Assembly (NCBI RefSeq): GCF_029840925.1
Contig: NZ_JAOCDM010000028.1
Location: 1-51,999 of the forward strand
Direction: 5' to 3'
DNA from: Pseudomonas sp. GD03858
Lineage (GTDB): Bacteria > Pseudomonadota > Gammaproteobacteria > Pseudomonadales > Pseudomonadaceae
DNA: 51,999 nucleotides
Both the position numbers and the translations under genes were made by a program. Shown one piece after another: positions 43,320 to 51,916 of this stretch. Each line of letters starts with the position of its first letter. Within the stretch, counting starts at the first letter, position 1. The notes beneath the pieces were generated by a model. That model worked only from the letters and a program-made list of their open reading frames with translations. It was not told the DNA's origin and did not search any database.

Positions 43320-43455
43320 CCCATAGGCCTTGAGTCCGCCGGCCGCACCGGCGACCACCGTCCAGCCATGCTCCACCCGTTTGACACTGCTCCCCGAATA
43401 CAATTGGCGGGCGCCAGAGCCCGCCTCGAATAACAAAAGCAACGAGGGCGTAACC

Positions 43456-44481
43456 ATGCTGTTGAGCAAACGAGTCACCGCCGTGCTGTCCGCCAGCCTG
43501 CTGGCCCTGGCCTGCCAGGCCGCCCAGGCGGCCGGCAGCCTGAATTTCGTCAGCTGGGGTGGCACCACCCAGGATGCGCAGAAAGCCGCATGGGCCGAGC
43601 CATTCGCCAAGCAGACCGGCATCAAGGTGGTACAGGACGGCCCCACCGACTACGGCAAGCTCAAGGCCATGGTCGAAAGCGGCAACGTGCAATGGGACGT
43701 GGTCGACGTCGAAGCCGACTTCGCCCTGCGCGCCGCCAGCGAAGGCTTGCTCGAGCCCCTCGACTTCACCGTCATCCAGCGCGAGCGGATCGACCCGCGC
43801 TTCGCCTCCGCGCACGGCGTTGGCTCGTTCTTCTTCTCCTTCGTGCTCGGCTACAACGAGGGCAAGCTCGGCGCCGGCAAGCCCAGCGACTGGTCGGCCC
43901 TGTTCGACACCAAGACCTACCCCGGCAAGCGTGCCCTGTACAAATGGCCCAGCCCCGGCGTACTGGAACTGGCCCTGCTGGCCGATGGCGTGCCAGCAGG
44001 CCAGCTCTACCCGCTGGACCTGGACCGTGCCTTCAAGAAACTCGACACCATCAAGAAAGACATCGTCTGGTGGGGCGGTGGCGCGCAATCGCAGCAACTG
44101 CTGGCCTCGGGCGAAGCCTCGCTCGGCCAGTTCTGGAACGGCCGCGTCTACGCCTTGCAACAAGATGGCGCGCCGGTGGGGGTGAGCTGGAAGCAGAACC
44201 TGGTCATGGCCGATTTCCTGGTCATTCCCAAGGGCGCGAAGAACAAGGACGCGGCCATGAAGTTCCTGGCCAGCGCCAGTGGCGCCCAGGGCCAGGCCGA
44301 CTTCGCCAACGCCACCGCCTATGCGCCGGTCAATCTCGACAGCGTCGGCCTGCTCAAGCCGGAACTGGCCGGCAACCTGCCGACCGCCTACGCCCAGGAT
44401 CAGGTGACCCTGGACTTCGCCTATTGGGCGAAGAACGGCCAGGCCATCGCCGCGCGCTGGAACGAGTGGCTGGTCAAATGA
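43456..44481 (+). CDS. ABC transporter substrate-binding protein, spermidine/putrescine (PotD/PotF) type
   Basis: A 341-residue exported binding protein: signal MLLSKRVTAVLSASLLALAC ending AQA, then SLNFVSWGGTTQDAQKAAWA, KVVQDGPTDYGKLKAMVESG and WDVVDVEADFALRAASEGLL, which are typical of the PotD/PotF-like SBP group. The ligand pocket cannot be read well enough to say polyamine with certainty; related members bind opines, amines or gamma-aminobutyrate. It starts the operon SBP-permease-permease-ATPase, and its stop overlaps the next ATG. Confidence 0.88.
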   Translation: MLLSKRVTAVLSASLLALACQAAQAAGSLNFVSWGGTTQDAQKAAWAEPFAKQTGIKVVQDGPTDYGKLKAMVESGNVQWDVVDVEADFALRAASEGLLEPLDFTVIQRERIDPRFASAHGVGSFFFSFVLGYNEGKLGAGKPSDWSALFDTKTYPGKRALYKWPSPGVLELALLADGVPAGQLYPLDLDRAFKKLDTIKKDIVWWGGGAQSQQLLASGEASLGQFWNGRVYALQQDGAPVGVSWKQNLVMADFLVIPKGAKNKDAAMKFLASASGAQGQADFANATAYAPVNLDSVGLLKPELAGNLPTAYAQDQVTLDFAYWAKNGQAIAARWNEWLVK

Positions 44482-45386
44482 AAGTCGCCATAGACACTCT
44501 GCACGGCGCGCACGCTGCCAGCGTCACGCCCGGCGTGGCAGTGCCTCGCCCATCCCTGCGCCAGCGCTGGCGCGGCAGCCGCAACCTGCTGCCGGCCCTG
44601 CTGTTCCTCGGCGTGTTCTTCTTCGCGCCACTGATCGGCCTGCTGCTGCGCGGCCTCCTCGAGCCGGTGCCGGGCCTGGGCAACTACGAGCAGCTGTTCG
44701 CCAACTCGGCCTACGCCCGGGTGCTGTTCAACACCTTCTCGGTGGCCGGCCTGGTCACCCTGATCAGCGTGCTGCTGGGCTTCCCGCTGGCCTGGGCGAT
44801 CACTCTGGTGCCCAGGGGCTGGGGTCGCTGGCTGCTGAACATCGTGCTGCTGTCGATGTGGACCAGCCTGCTGGCGCGCACCTACTCGTGGCTGGTGCTG
44901 CTGCAGGGCTCGGGCGTGATCAACAAGCTGCTGATGGCCCTGGGCATCATCGATGCGCCACTGGAGATGGTGCACAACCTCACCGGCGTGGTGATCGGCA
45001 TGAGCTACATCATGATCCCGTTCATCGTCCTGCCACTGCAGGCGACCATGCAGGCCATCGACCCGATGGTGCTGCAGGCCGGCGCCATCTGCGGCGCCAG
45101 CCCGTGGCGCAACTTCTGGAAAGTGTTCATCCCGCTGTGCCGTTCCGGGCTGTTCTCCGGCGCGCTGATGGTGTTCGTCATGTCGCTCGGCTACTACGTG
45201 ACCCCTGCTCTACTCGGTGGCGCGCAGAACATGATGCTGCCGGAATTCATCGTCCAGCAGGTGCAGTCGTTCCTCAACTGGGGCCTGGCCAGCGCCGCCG
45301 CCGCATTGCTGGTGGCGATCACCCTGGTGCTCTTCTACTTCTACCTGAAGCTGCAACCGGAATCCCCGGTCGGCACCGCGAGGTAA
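44478..45386 (+). CDS. ABC transporter permease, PotB type
   Basis: A 302-residue permease with six membrane spans and the EAA loop with conserved Gly (QAGAICGASPWRNFWKVFIP). An N-terminal extension of about 35 residues before the first span is basic. It pairs with the next permease to form the channel. ATG 44478 overlaps the binding-protein stop by 4 bases. The longer frame from 43590 is a shadow of the upstream gene. Confidence 0.92.
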   Translation: MKVAIDTLHGAHAASVTPGVAVPRPSLRQRWRGSRNLLPALLFLGVFFFAPLIGLLLRGLLEPVPGLGNYEQLFANSAYARVLFNTFSVAGLVTLISVLLGFPLAWAITLVPRGWGRWLLNIVLLSMWTSLLARTYSWLVLLQGSGVINKLLMALGIIDAPLEMVHNLTGVVIGMSYIMIPFIVLPLQATMQAIDPMVLQAGAICGASPWRNFWKVFIPLCRSGLFSGALMVFVMSLGYYVTPALLGGAQNMMLPEFIVQQVQSFLNWGLASAAAALLVAITLVLFYFYLKLQPESPVGTAR

Positions 45387-45392
45387 GCCTGC

Positions 45393-46202
45393 ATGCTCCT
45401 GACTCCCAACGCCATGGGCCGACCGCTGCGCGCGGGCCTGTACCTGACCACTGGCGCGATCGCGGCGTTCCTGCTGCTGCCGATCCTGTTCATCGTGCTG
45501 CTGTCGTTCGGCTCGTCGCAGTGGCTGGTGTTTCCGCCGCCCGGCTGGACCGTCAAGTGGTACGCGCAGTTCTTCTCCAACCCCGAGTGGATGCAGGCGG
45601 CCCTGGCCAGCCTCAAGGTCGCGCTGCTGACCACCTGCGCCGCCGTGGCCCTTGGCCTGCCCAGCGCCTTCGCCCTGGTGCGCGGGCGCTTCCCGGGCCG
45701 CGATCTGCTCTACGGGCTGTTCACCCTGCCGATGATCGTGCCGCTGGTGATCATCGCCGTGGCGGTGTATGCGCTGTTTCTCAAGCTGGGCTACACCGGC
45801 ACCCTGCTGGCCTTCGTGGTCAGCCATGTGATCGTCGCCCTGCCCTTCACCATCATCTCGATCATCAACTCGCTCAAGCTGTTCGACCAGTCGATCGAGG
45901 ATGCCGCGGTGATCTGTGGCGCCTCGCGCCTGCAGGCGATCTTCAAGGTGACCTTCCCGGCCATCCGTCCGGGCATGATCGCCGGCGGCCTGTTCGCCTT
46001 CCTGGTGTCGTGGGACGAGGTGGTGCTCAGCGTGATGATGGCCAGCCCCGAGCTGCAGACCTTGCCCGTGAAGATGTGGACCACCCTGCGCCAGGACCTC
46101 ACGCCCGTCATCGCCGTCGCCTCGACGCTGCTGATCGGCCTGTCGCTGTTGATCATGGTCATCGCCGCCGCCCTGCGTCGGCGCAACGAAATCAGCGCCT
46201 GA
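45393..46202 (+). CDS. ABC transporter permease, PotC type
   Basis: A 269-residue permease with six spans. The EAA loop is in EDAAVICGASRLQAIFKVTF followed by PAIRPGMIAGGLFAF; the early FGSSQWLVFPPPGWTVKWYA is typical of PotC/PotI-like proteins. It starts 6 bases after the first permease and forms the second half of the membrane channel. Confidence 0.92.
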   Translation: MLLTPNAMGRPLRAGLYLTTGAIAAFLLLPILFIVLLSFGSSQWLVFPPPGWTVKWYAQFFSNPEWMQAALASLKVALLTTCAAVALGLPSAFALVRGRFPGRDLLYGLFTLPMIVPLVIIAVAVYALFLKLGYTGTLLAFVVSHVIVALPFTIISIINSLKLFDQSIEDAAVICGASRLQAIFKVTFPAIRPGMIAGGLFAFLVSWDEVVLSVMMASPELQTLPVKMWTTLRQDLTPVIAVASTLLIGLSLLIMVIAAALRRRNEISA

Positions 46203-46221
46203 GCGCCCGGAGACGACAACG

Positions 46222-47370
46222 ATGAGTGCAGTGATGAAAGACGACACGCGCGCCAATTCCCTGGTCAGCCTGCGCAGCCTGAACAAGCACTACGGCAGCT
46301 TCGCCGCGGTGGACAACATCGACCTGGAGATCCAGGACGGCGAATTTCTCACCTTCCTCGGCTCCAGCGGCTCGGGCAAGTCCACCACCCTGTCGATGCT
46401 GGCCGGTTTCGAAACCCCGAGCAGCGGCGAGATCCTGGTCCAGGGCAAGTCGCTGGTGAACGTGCCGCCGCACAAGCGCGACATCGGCATGGTGTTCCAG
46501 CGCTACTCGCTGTTCCCGCACCTGAGCGTGCGCGACAACATCGCCTTCCCGCTGACCATCCGCAAGCAGAGCGCGACCGAGGTGGCCAGGCGCGTGGACG
46601 CCATGCTCAGGCTGGTGCAGCTGGAGGCGTTCGCCGAGCGCCGTCCGGCGCAACTGTCCGGTGGCCAGCAGCAGCGCGTGGCGATCGCCCGTGCGCTGGT
46701 GTACGAACCGCGCATCCTGCTGATGGACGAGCCCCTCGGCGCGCTGGACAAGAAGCTGCGCGAGGACCTGCAGGACGAGCTGCGTCAACTGCACCGGCGC
46801 CTGGGCATCACCATCGTCTACGTGACCCACGACCAGGAAGAAGCCATGCGCCTGTCACAGCGCATCGCCATCTTCAGTCACGGCCGGATCGTCGGCCTGG
46901 GCAGCGGCTACGACCTCTATCAGAACCCACCGAACGCCTTCGTCGCCTCGTTCCTGGGCAACTCCAACTTCCTGCGTTGCAAGGCCAGCGGCAATGGCGC
47001 GGCCAGCTTCGAAGGGCAGCCGCTGGCGCTGCGCCTGACCTCGGGACTGGCCATCGGGCAGGACGCGCTGATCATGGTCAGGCCGGAGAAAGCCCTGGCC
47101 CTGACGGCGCAGCAGGCAGTGCGCGAAGCCCTGCCGCCGGGCTGGAACGAGGTCACCGCCACGGTGCGAGAAGTGCTGTTTCTCGGTGAAAGCCAGACCT
47201 GCCATGTGCTCACCCCAGGTGGCAGCGAACTGACGGTGAAGGCATTGTCGGTCGCCGGCATGCCCATGCAGCCAGGCGACAAGGTCAAGGTACGCTGGGC
47301 CGTGGCCGACGCCTGCCTCTATAGCGAATGGGCCGAGAGCGACCTGAGCAAGGCGGCGGGCGCGCATTGA
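46222..47370 (+). CDS. ABC transporter ATP-binding protein, PotA type
   Basis: A 382-residue ATPase: Walker A LGSSGSGKSTTLSMLAG, Q-loop VFQRYSLFPHLSV, signature LSGGQQQRVAIARAL, Walker B ILLMDEPLGALD and switch His VYVTHDQEEA. After residue about 250 comes a TOBE regulatory domain (ALIMVRPEKALALT ... KVRWAVADACLYSE). It energises the SBP/permease complex in the cytoplasm and is the last gene of the operon. It ends 21 bases before the convergent amino acid ABC ATPase gene. Confidence 0.94.
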   Translation: MSAVMKDDTRANSLVSLRSLNKHYGSFAAVDNIDLEIQDGEFLTFLGSSGSGKSTTLSMLAGFETPSSGEILVQGKSLVNVPPHKRDIGMVFQRYSLFPHLSVRDNIAFPLTIRKQSATEVARRVDAMLRLVQLEAFAERRPAQLSGGQQQRVAIARALVYEPRILLMDEPLGALDKKLREDLQDELRQLHRRLGITIVYVTHDQEEAMRLSQRIAIFSHGRIVGLGSGYDLYQNPPNAFVASFLGNSNFLRCKASGNGAASFEGQPLALRLTSGLAIGQDALIMVRPEKALALTAQQAVREALPPGWNEVTATVREVLFLGESQTCHVLTPGGSELTVKALSVAGMPMQPGDKVKVRWAVADACLYSEWAESDLSKAAGAH

Positions 47371-47391
47371 GCGCGTGGCCTGGCCGATCGC

Positions 47392-48126
47392 CTACTGGGG
47401 CGCCAGCGCACCGATGAAGTTCGCCAGCTCCGCCGTGCGCGGCGCGGCGAACACCTCGCGCGGGTGGCCGCTCTCGTGCACCTTGCCCTGGTGCATGAAC
47501 ACCAGCTTGTCGCCCACCTCGCGGGCGAAGCGCATCTCGTGGGTGACCATGACCAGGGTCATGCCCTCCTTGGCCAGTTGGCGCACCACCGCGAGCACCT
47601 CGTTGACCAGCTCCGGATCCAGCGCCGAGGTGATTTCGTCGCACAGCAGTACCTTGGGTGACATGGCCAGGGCGCGGGCAATGGCCACCCGTTGCTGCTG
47701 TCCACCGGAAAGACGGTCGGGGTAGGCGTCGATCTTGTCGCCCAGGCCCACCCGCTCCAGCATGCGCTGCGCCAGCTGGCGCGCCTCGGCCTTGCCGAGC
47801 TGCTTCACCACCTGTGGCGCGAGCATCACGTTTTCACCCACGGTCAGGTGCGGGAACAGGTTGAACTGCTGGAACACCATGCCGACCTTCTGGCGCAACG
47901 CACGCAGGTCGGCGCGGCCGGCATCGAGGTACTCGCCATCGACCTCGATCACCCCGTCGCTGATCGACTCCAGGCCGTTGAGCGTGCGCAGGAACGTGCT
48001 CTTGCCCGAACCGCTGCGGCCGATGATGGCCACCACCTCGCCTTGCTCGATGCTCAGGTCGACGCCCTTGAGCACATGGTTGTCGCCGTAGTACTTGTGC
48101 AGCGCGGACACTCTAAGCAGGGGCAT
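47392..48126 (-). CDS. Polar amino acid ABC transporter ATP-binding protein
   Basis: A 244-residue ATPase with Walker A GRSGSGKSTFLRTLNGLE, signature LSGGQQQRVAIARALAM, Walker B VLLCDEITSALDPELV and VMVTHEMRFAREVG. The CDEITSALDPELV and THEMxFA forms are typical of the GlnQ/HisP amino acid subfamily. A strong AAGGAGG precedes ATG 48126, inside the end of the permease gene (14-base overlap). It is the last gene of the four-gene amino acid importer. Confidence 0.94.
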   Translation of the reverse strand: MPLLRVSALHKYYGDNHVLKGVDLSIEQGEVVAIIGRSGSGKSTFLRTLNGLESISDGVIEVDGEYLDAGRADLRALRQKVGMVFQQFNLFPHLTVGENVMLAPQVVKQLGKAEARQLAQRMLERVGLGDKIDAYPDRLSGGQQQRVAIARALAMSPKVLLCDEITSALDPELVNEVLAVVRQLAKEGMTLVMVTHEMRFAREVGDKLVFMHQGKVHESGHPREVFAAPRTAELANFIGALAPQ

Positions 48127-48760
48127 GCAGCCTCCTTTCCAGGTAACGGGCGCTCAGCGAGAGCGGATAGCAGAGGATGAAGTAACCCACGGCCACCAGG
48201 CCGTAGATCAGGAACGGTTCGAAGGTGGCGTTGGCCAGCATGCCGCCGGTCTTGGTCAGCTCGGTGAAGCCGATGATCGAGGTGACCGCCGTGCCTTTGA
48301 CCACCTGCACCGAGAAGCCCACGGTCGGGGCGATGGCAATGCGCAGGGCCTGGGGCAGGATCACATGACGCAGCTGCTCCAGCCGGCCCATGGCCAGACT
48401 GCCAGCGGCCTCCCACTGACCACGGGGAATCGCCTCCACGCAGCCGCGCCAGATTTCGGCGAGAAAGGCACTGGTGAACAGGGTCAGGGCGATGGCCGCC
48501 GCCATCCACGCCGACACGTCGATGCCGAACAAAGCGATGCCGAAGAACACCATGAACAGCTGCATCAGCAGTGGCGTGCCCTGGAACAGCTCGATGAACG
48601 CGCGGGCGGCGCCGCGCAGCAGCGGCCTGTCGCTGATCCTGGCCACCAGCAGCAGCAACCCGGCGATACTGCCGCAGGCGAACGCCACCAGCGACAACAG
48701 CAATGTCCACTGCAACCCGACCAGCAGGTTGCGCACGATATCCCACAGGGTGAAGTCCAT
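48113..48760 (-). CDS. Polar amino acid ABC transporter permease
   Basis: A 215-residue HisM/GlnP-type permease: RAFIELFQGTPLLMQLFMVF (family motif), then AIPRGQWEAAGSLAMGRLEQ with the EAA-loop, and a late PLSLSARYLERR. Four to five spans. It begins directly at the stop of the other permease gene with GGAGG upstream. It works as a heterodimer with the 48761-49426 product. Confidence 0.93.
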   Translation of the reverse strand: MDFTLWDIVRNLLVGLQWTLLLSLVAFACGSIAGLLLLVARISDRPLLRGAARAFIELFQGTPLLMQLFMVFFGIALFGIDVSAWMAAAIALTLFTSAFLAEIWRGCVEAIPRGQWEAAGSLAMGRLEQLRHVILPQALRIAIAPTVGFSVQVVKGTAVTSIIGFTELTKTGGMLANATFEPFLIYGLVAVGYFILCYPLSLSARYLERRLHAPA

Positions 48761-49426
48761 TCAGCGCCTCCCCATCAGCAGGCGCTGGCCGATCCAGGCC
48801 AGCAACTGGCGCACCACGATCGCCATCAGCAGGTACAGCAACGTGGTCAGTAGATAGGTCTCGAAGGCGCGGAAGTTGCGCGACTGGATGAAGTTGGCGG
48901 CGAACGACAACTCTTCGGTGGCGATCTGCGAACAGACCGCCGAGCCGAGCATGACGATCACGATCTGGCTGCAAAGCGCGGGCCACACCTTGGCCAGGGC
49001 CGGTCGCAGGACCACATGACGAAACGCCTCGAAACGGCTCATGGCCAGTGCGGCGGCAGCCTCCAGCTGGCCCCTGGGGATCGCCTGGATGCCGGCGCGA
49101 ATGATCTCGGTCGAATAGGCGCCCAGGTTGATCACCATCGCCAGCACCGCCGCCTGCCATTCGCTCAGGCGCACGCCCAGGGCCGGCAGGCCGAAGAAGA
49201 TGAAGAACAGCTGGACGATGAACGGGGTATTGCGGATCAGTTCCACATACAGCCCGAACAGCGCATCGAACGGCCGCAGGCGCCAGGCCCGGGTCACCGC
49301 GCCAAGCACGCCGATGGCGACCCCGAGCACGGTGCCGACCAGGGTCAGCTCCAGGGTGAACAGCATGCCCCGCAGCAACAGGTCACCCTGCGCCAACACC
49401 GGGGCGAAGTCGAATTGATAGGCCAT
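48761..49426 (-). CDS. Polar amino acid ABC transporter permease
   Basis: A 221-residue permease with the same signatures: VELIRNTPFIVQLFFIFFGL and AIPRGQLEAAAALAMSRFEA. It is the first of the two permease genes and starts 11 bases after the binding-protein stop. The two permeases differ clearly in sequence, consistent with a heterodimer. Confidence 0.93.
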   Translation of the reverse strand: MAYQFDFAPVLAQGDLLLRGMLFTLELTLVGTVLGVAIGVLGAVTRAWRLRPFDALFGLYVELIRNTPFIVQLFFIFFGLPALGVRLSEWQAAVLAMVINLGAYSTEIIRAGIQAIPRGQLEAAAALAMSRFEAFRHVVLRPALAKVWPALCSQIVIVMLGSAVCSQIATEELSFAANFIQSRNFRAFETYLLTTLLYLLMAIVVRQLLAWIGQRLLMGRR

Positions 49427-49437
49427 CGTTCAGACGC

Positions 49438-50211
49438 TCAGAGGTCGGCCGGCAGCGGCTGCTTGAGCCACTTCTCGGCGTTCTGGTTCAAGCTGCCGTC
49501 GGTCTTGGCGGCCTCCAGCGTGGCATTGACCTTCTCCAACAGTGCCGGCTCGTTCTTGGCCAGGCCCACGTACACCGGCGAATCCTTGAGCTTGACCTTG
49601 AGCACCGGCACTTTGGCCGGGTTCTTCGCGGCGATGGCGGCCATCACCACGCTGCCGCTGGCGATCAGCTCGACCTGGCCGGACAGGTAGGCGGCGATGG
49701 TCGAGTTGTTGTCCTCGAAGCGCTTGATGATCGCGCCCTTGGGCGCCACGGCGCTGAGTTCCATGTCCTCGATGGCGCCGCGGGTGACGCTGATGGTCTT
49801 GCCGGCGAGGGCCTGGACACCGTCGACTTGTGCCTCGGCCGGGCCGAACACCGCCAGGTAGAACGGCGCATAGGGGCGCGAGAAATCGATCACCGCGGCG
49901 CGCTCGGGGTTCTTGCCCAGGCTGGAGATCACCAGGTCGACCTTGCCGGTGGTGAGGAACGGGATACGGTTGGTGCTGTTGACCGGGGTCAGGGCCAGCT
50001 TGACCCCGAGCTTGTCGGCCAGCAGCTGCGCGGTGTCGATATCCAGGCCGCGAGGCTTGAGATCCGGGCCGACCGAACCGAACGGCGGGAAGTCCTGGGG
50101 CACCGCGACCTTGAGCACGCCTCGGGCGGTGATATCGGCCAGCGCGTCGGCGTGAGCCAGGGGGGCGGCGCAGAACAGGCTGGCCAGAAGCAGGGAGCGG
50201 AACATGTTCAT
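49438..50211 (-). CDS. Polar amino acid ABC transporter substrate-binding protein
   Basis: A 257-residue exported SBP-bac-3 protein: signal MNMFRSLLLASLFCAAPLAH (A), then ITARGVLKVAVPQDFPPFGS, LKPRGLDIDTAQLLADKLGV, VISSLGKNPERAAVIDFSRP and AIEDMELSAVAPKGA. Such proteins bind polar or acidic amino acids. Starts at 50211 and 50205 are both ATG. It is the first gene of the operon and is divergent from the GntR regulator; candidate operators lie in the shared 337-base gap. Confidence 0.92.
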   Translation of the reverse strand: MNMFRSLLLASLFCAAPLAHADALADITARGVLKVAVPQDFPPFGSVGPDLKPRGLDIDTAQLLADKLGVKLALTPVNSTNRIPFLTTGKVDLVISSLGKNPERAAVIDFSRPYAPFYLAVFGPAEAQVDGVQALAGKTISVTRGAIEDMELSAVAPKGAIIKRFEDNNSTIAAYLSGQVELIASGSVVMAAIAAKNPAKVPVLKVKLKDSPVYVGLAKNEPALLEKVNATLEAAKTDGSLNQNAEKWLKQPLPADL

Positions 50212-50296
50212 CGAAAGGCCTCGCAGGAGTCCGGAAAGGGGCTGCGCTGCCAGTGCACGGGGCATGCCAGACTTGCAAAAAGCTTCTGAAAGCGGC

Positions 50297-50377
50297 TTCG
50301 CGCAAGACTTTCACGAGGTCTTACTGGTCTGAACAGTCGAGACTGTCGCGCCCCGCTTTCGCGCAAGCGTCACGAGG
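50297..50377. repeat. Direct repeat pair and dyads in the importer/regulator gap
   Basis: TTCGCGCAAGACTTTCACGA (50297-50316, continuing GG) is repeated at 50358-50377 as TTCGCGCAAGCGTCACGAGG with two bases lost. Between them sit an operator-like site (50324-50336) and the perfect dyad ACAGTC-GA-GACTGT (50333-50346). GGCAAG-A-CTTGCC follows at 50392-50404. No gene is seen in 50212-50548; the gap looks purely regulatory. Confidence 0.6.
50324..50336. promoter_or_regulatory. Candidate GntR/FCD operator, site 1
   Basis: CTGGTCTGAACAG is near-palindromic around its central T (five of six position pairs are complementary). The TGGTCNGAMCA-like form fits FCD-type GntR operators. It lies 113 bases upstream of the amino acid importer start, and its GGTCTGAACAG core recurs at 50537-50547. 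Confidence 0.55.
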
Positions 50378-50534
50378 CTGCGCCAGGACGAGGCAAGACT
50401 TGCCAGCGCGGGGCGATTGCCCGTAAAAGAGAGCCCATCGTCCAATGTCGGTTCGTCAGGCACGCTGGGGTCGCTTTGCAGCCCCAGATCAGGTGATGAA
50501 CGTCAACTGACAGGCATTGACTCACTCCCCCAAC

Positions 50535-50547
50535 CCGGTCTGAACAG
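50535..50547. promoter_or_regulatory. Candidate GntR/FCD operator, site 2
   Basis: CCGGTCTGAACAG shares an exact eleven-base core (GGTCTGAACAG, 50537-50547) with site 1 and ends one base before the regulator ATG at 50549. Binding here would block initiation or elongation of the regulator gene, suggesting autoregulation. Confidence 0.55.
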
Positions 50548-50548
50548 C

Positions 50549-51247
50549 ATGCTCGCCACCGCCACGCGCCCCGTCCCGGAAATTGCCCTGCAGGCGATCC
50601 GCCAACTGATCGAGCAAGACGGCTACCAGCCCGGCGACGCCCTGCCCTCGCAGCGCGACCTGGCCGAACGCCTGGGGGTGAGCCGGGCCTCGTTGCGCGA
50701 GGCGTTGTCGTCACTCAGTGCCTTGGGGCTGGTCAGCGTGCAACCGGGCAAGGGGGTGTTCGTCCAGGCCCCGGCCACCGGCCAGCCATTGCCGGGTGGC
50801 TTCGCCTGGCCCTATGCCGAACAGGTCTCGGCCGCCGACACCTTCCAGCTGCGCTACGCCCTGGAAGGCTTCGCCGCCGGCCAGGCGGCGCTGGCGCTGA
50901 CCGCCGACGACCTGGACGAACTACAGGCCAACGTCGAGGCAATGGCCGTGGAACTGCGCGCCGGGCGCTTCGAGGCCGCCGCGCGCCTGGATTTCGCCTT
51001 CCACCAGCGACTGCTGCAGGCCAGCGGCAACCGCGCGATGCTGCAGGTGATCACCGCCAGCCAGGACATTTTCCTGGAAAGCCAGAAGCTGCCCTTCATC
51101 CGCCCGGAACGGGCCATGGAAACCTGGCAGGAGCACCGCAAGATCCTGCGCGCCCTTGCCCGCCGCTCCCAGGCCGGCGCGCAACGGGCGATGCAGGAAC
51201 ATATCCGCAACGCCGCGGCGCGCACCGGGGTGGTGTTCGCCGGCTGA
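50549..51247 (+). CDS. GntR-family regulator, FCD subfamily
   Basis: A 232-residue regulator. The winged helix is clear (PEIALQAIRQLIEQDGYQPG ... LPSQRDLAERLGVSRASLRE), followed by an all-helical FCD effector domain (about 85-225). The metal ligands of FCD domains are present: Asp and His in LDFAFHQRLL, His in WQEHRKILRAL and His in MQEHIRNAA. FCD regulators of this kind respond to amino acids or organic acids. The frame is open upstream to 50417, but family sequence starts at ATG 50549. It is divergent from the amino acid importer and is the likely regulator, by two matching sites. Confidence 0.92.
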   Translation: MLATATRPVPEIALQAIRQLIEQDGYQPGDALPSQRDLAERLGVSRASLREALSSLSALGLVSVQPGKGVFVQAPATGQPLPGGFAWPYAEQVSAADTFQLRYALEGFAAGQAALALTADDLDELQANVEAMAVELRAGRFEAAARLDFAFHQRLLQASGNRAMLQVITASQDIFLESQKLPFIRPERAMETWQEHRKILRALARRSQAGAQRAMQEHIRNAAARTGVVFAG

Positions 51248-51253
51248 GCGGCC

Positions 51254-51916
51254 TCAGGCCTTGATGTAGCGCATCACTGCCTCGCAGATCACCTGCTTGT
51301 GGCGCTGCTTGATCTGCTCGTCGGACAGGTCGATCTGGAAGATGTCGCCGAAGGTATGGCGGTTCGATACTCGGTAGAAGCAGAACGAGCTCATCAGCAT
51401 GTGCAGGTCGATCACTTCGATCCCCGCGCGGAACACGCCCTGCTCCACCCCGCGGGCGAGGATCTTGCCCAGCGCGTCGAGCACCATGCTGCTCATTTCG
51501 CGAATCACCGGCGACTGCTTGACGTATTCGCCGTAGTGAATGTTCTCGGTGCAGACGATGCGCACGAAGTCGACGTTGTTGGCGTGATGGTCGAAGGTGA
51601 ACTCCACCAGCCGCTGGATCGCCTGCTCAGGCGACAGCGAGTCGAGGTCCAGGCTGTGCTCGGTCTTGCGGATGTCGCCGTAGAGCTTGACCAGGCATTC
51701 GACGTAGAGCTGCTCCTTGCTGCCGAAGTAGTAGTAGATCATGCGCTTGGAGGTGGCGGTGCGCTCGGCGATGGCATCGACCCTGGCGCCGGCCAGCCCC
51801 TGCTGGACGAACTCGGTGATGGCGGCCTGGAGGATGTTCTCGCGGGTCTTTTCCGGGTTGTTCTTGCGCGACTTGCGCAGCCCTTCGACTTCAGGCTTGG
51901 CTACCGAATCACTCAT
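51254..51916 (-). CDS. TetR/AcrR-family regulator
   Basis: A 220-residue regulator. TRENILQAAITEFVQQGLAG, ARVDAIAERTATSKRMIYYY and FGSKEQLYVECLVKLY give the full TetR helix-turn-helix. The C-terminal domain (VEFTFDHHANNVDFVRIVCT ENIHYG ... HMLMSSFCFYRVSNRHTFGD) resembles TetR_C regulators that control degradation or transport of aromatic or acyl compounds. It converges on the GntR gene, ending 6 bases from its stop. Its targets probably lie beyond the window; the last 83 bases hold its promoter region and no gene I can see. Confidence 0.92.
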   Translation of the reverse strand: MSDSVAKPEVEGLRKSRKNNPEKTRENILQAAITEFVQQGLAGARVDAIAERTATSKRMIYYYFGSKEQLYVECLVKLYGDIRKTEHSLDLDSLSPEQAIQRLVEFTFDHHANNVDFVRIVCTENIHYGEYVKQSPVIREMSSMVLDALGKILARGVEQGVFRAGIEVIDLHMLMSSFCFYRVSNRHTFGDIFQIDLSDEQIKQRHKQVICEAVMRYIKA

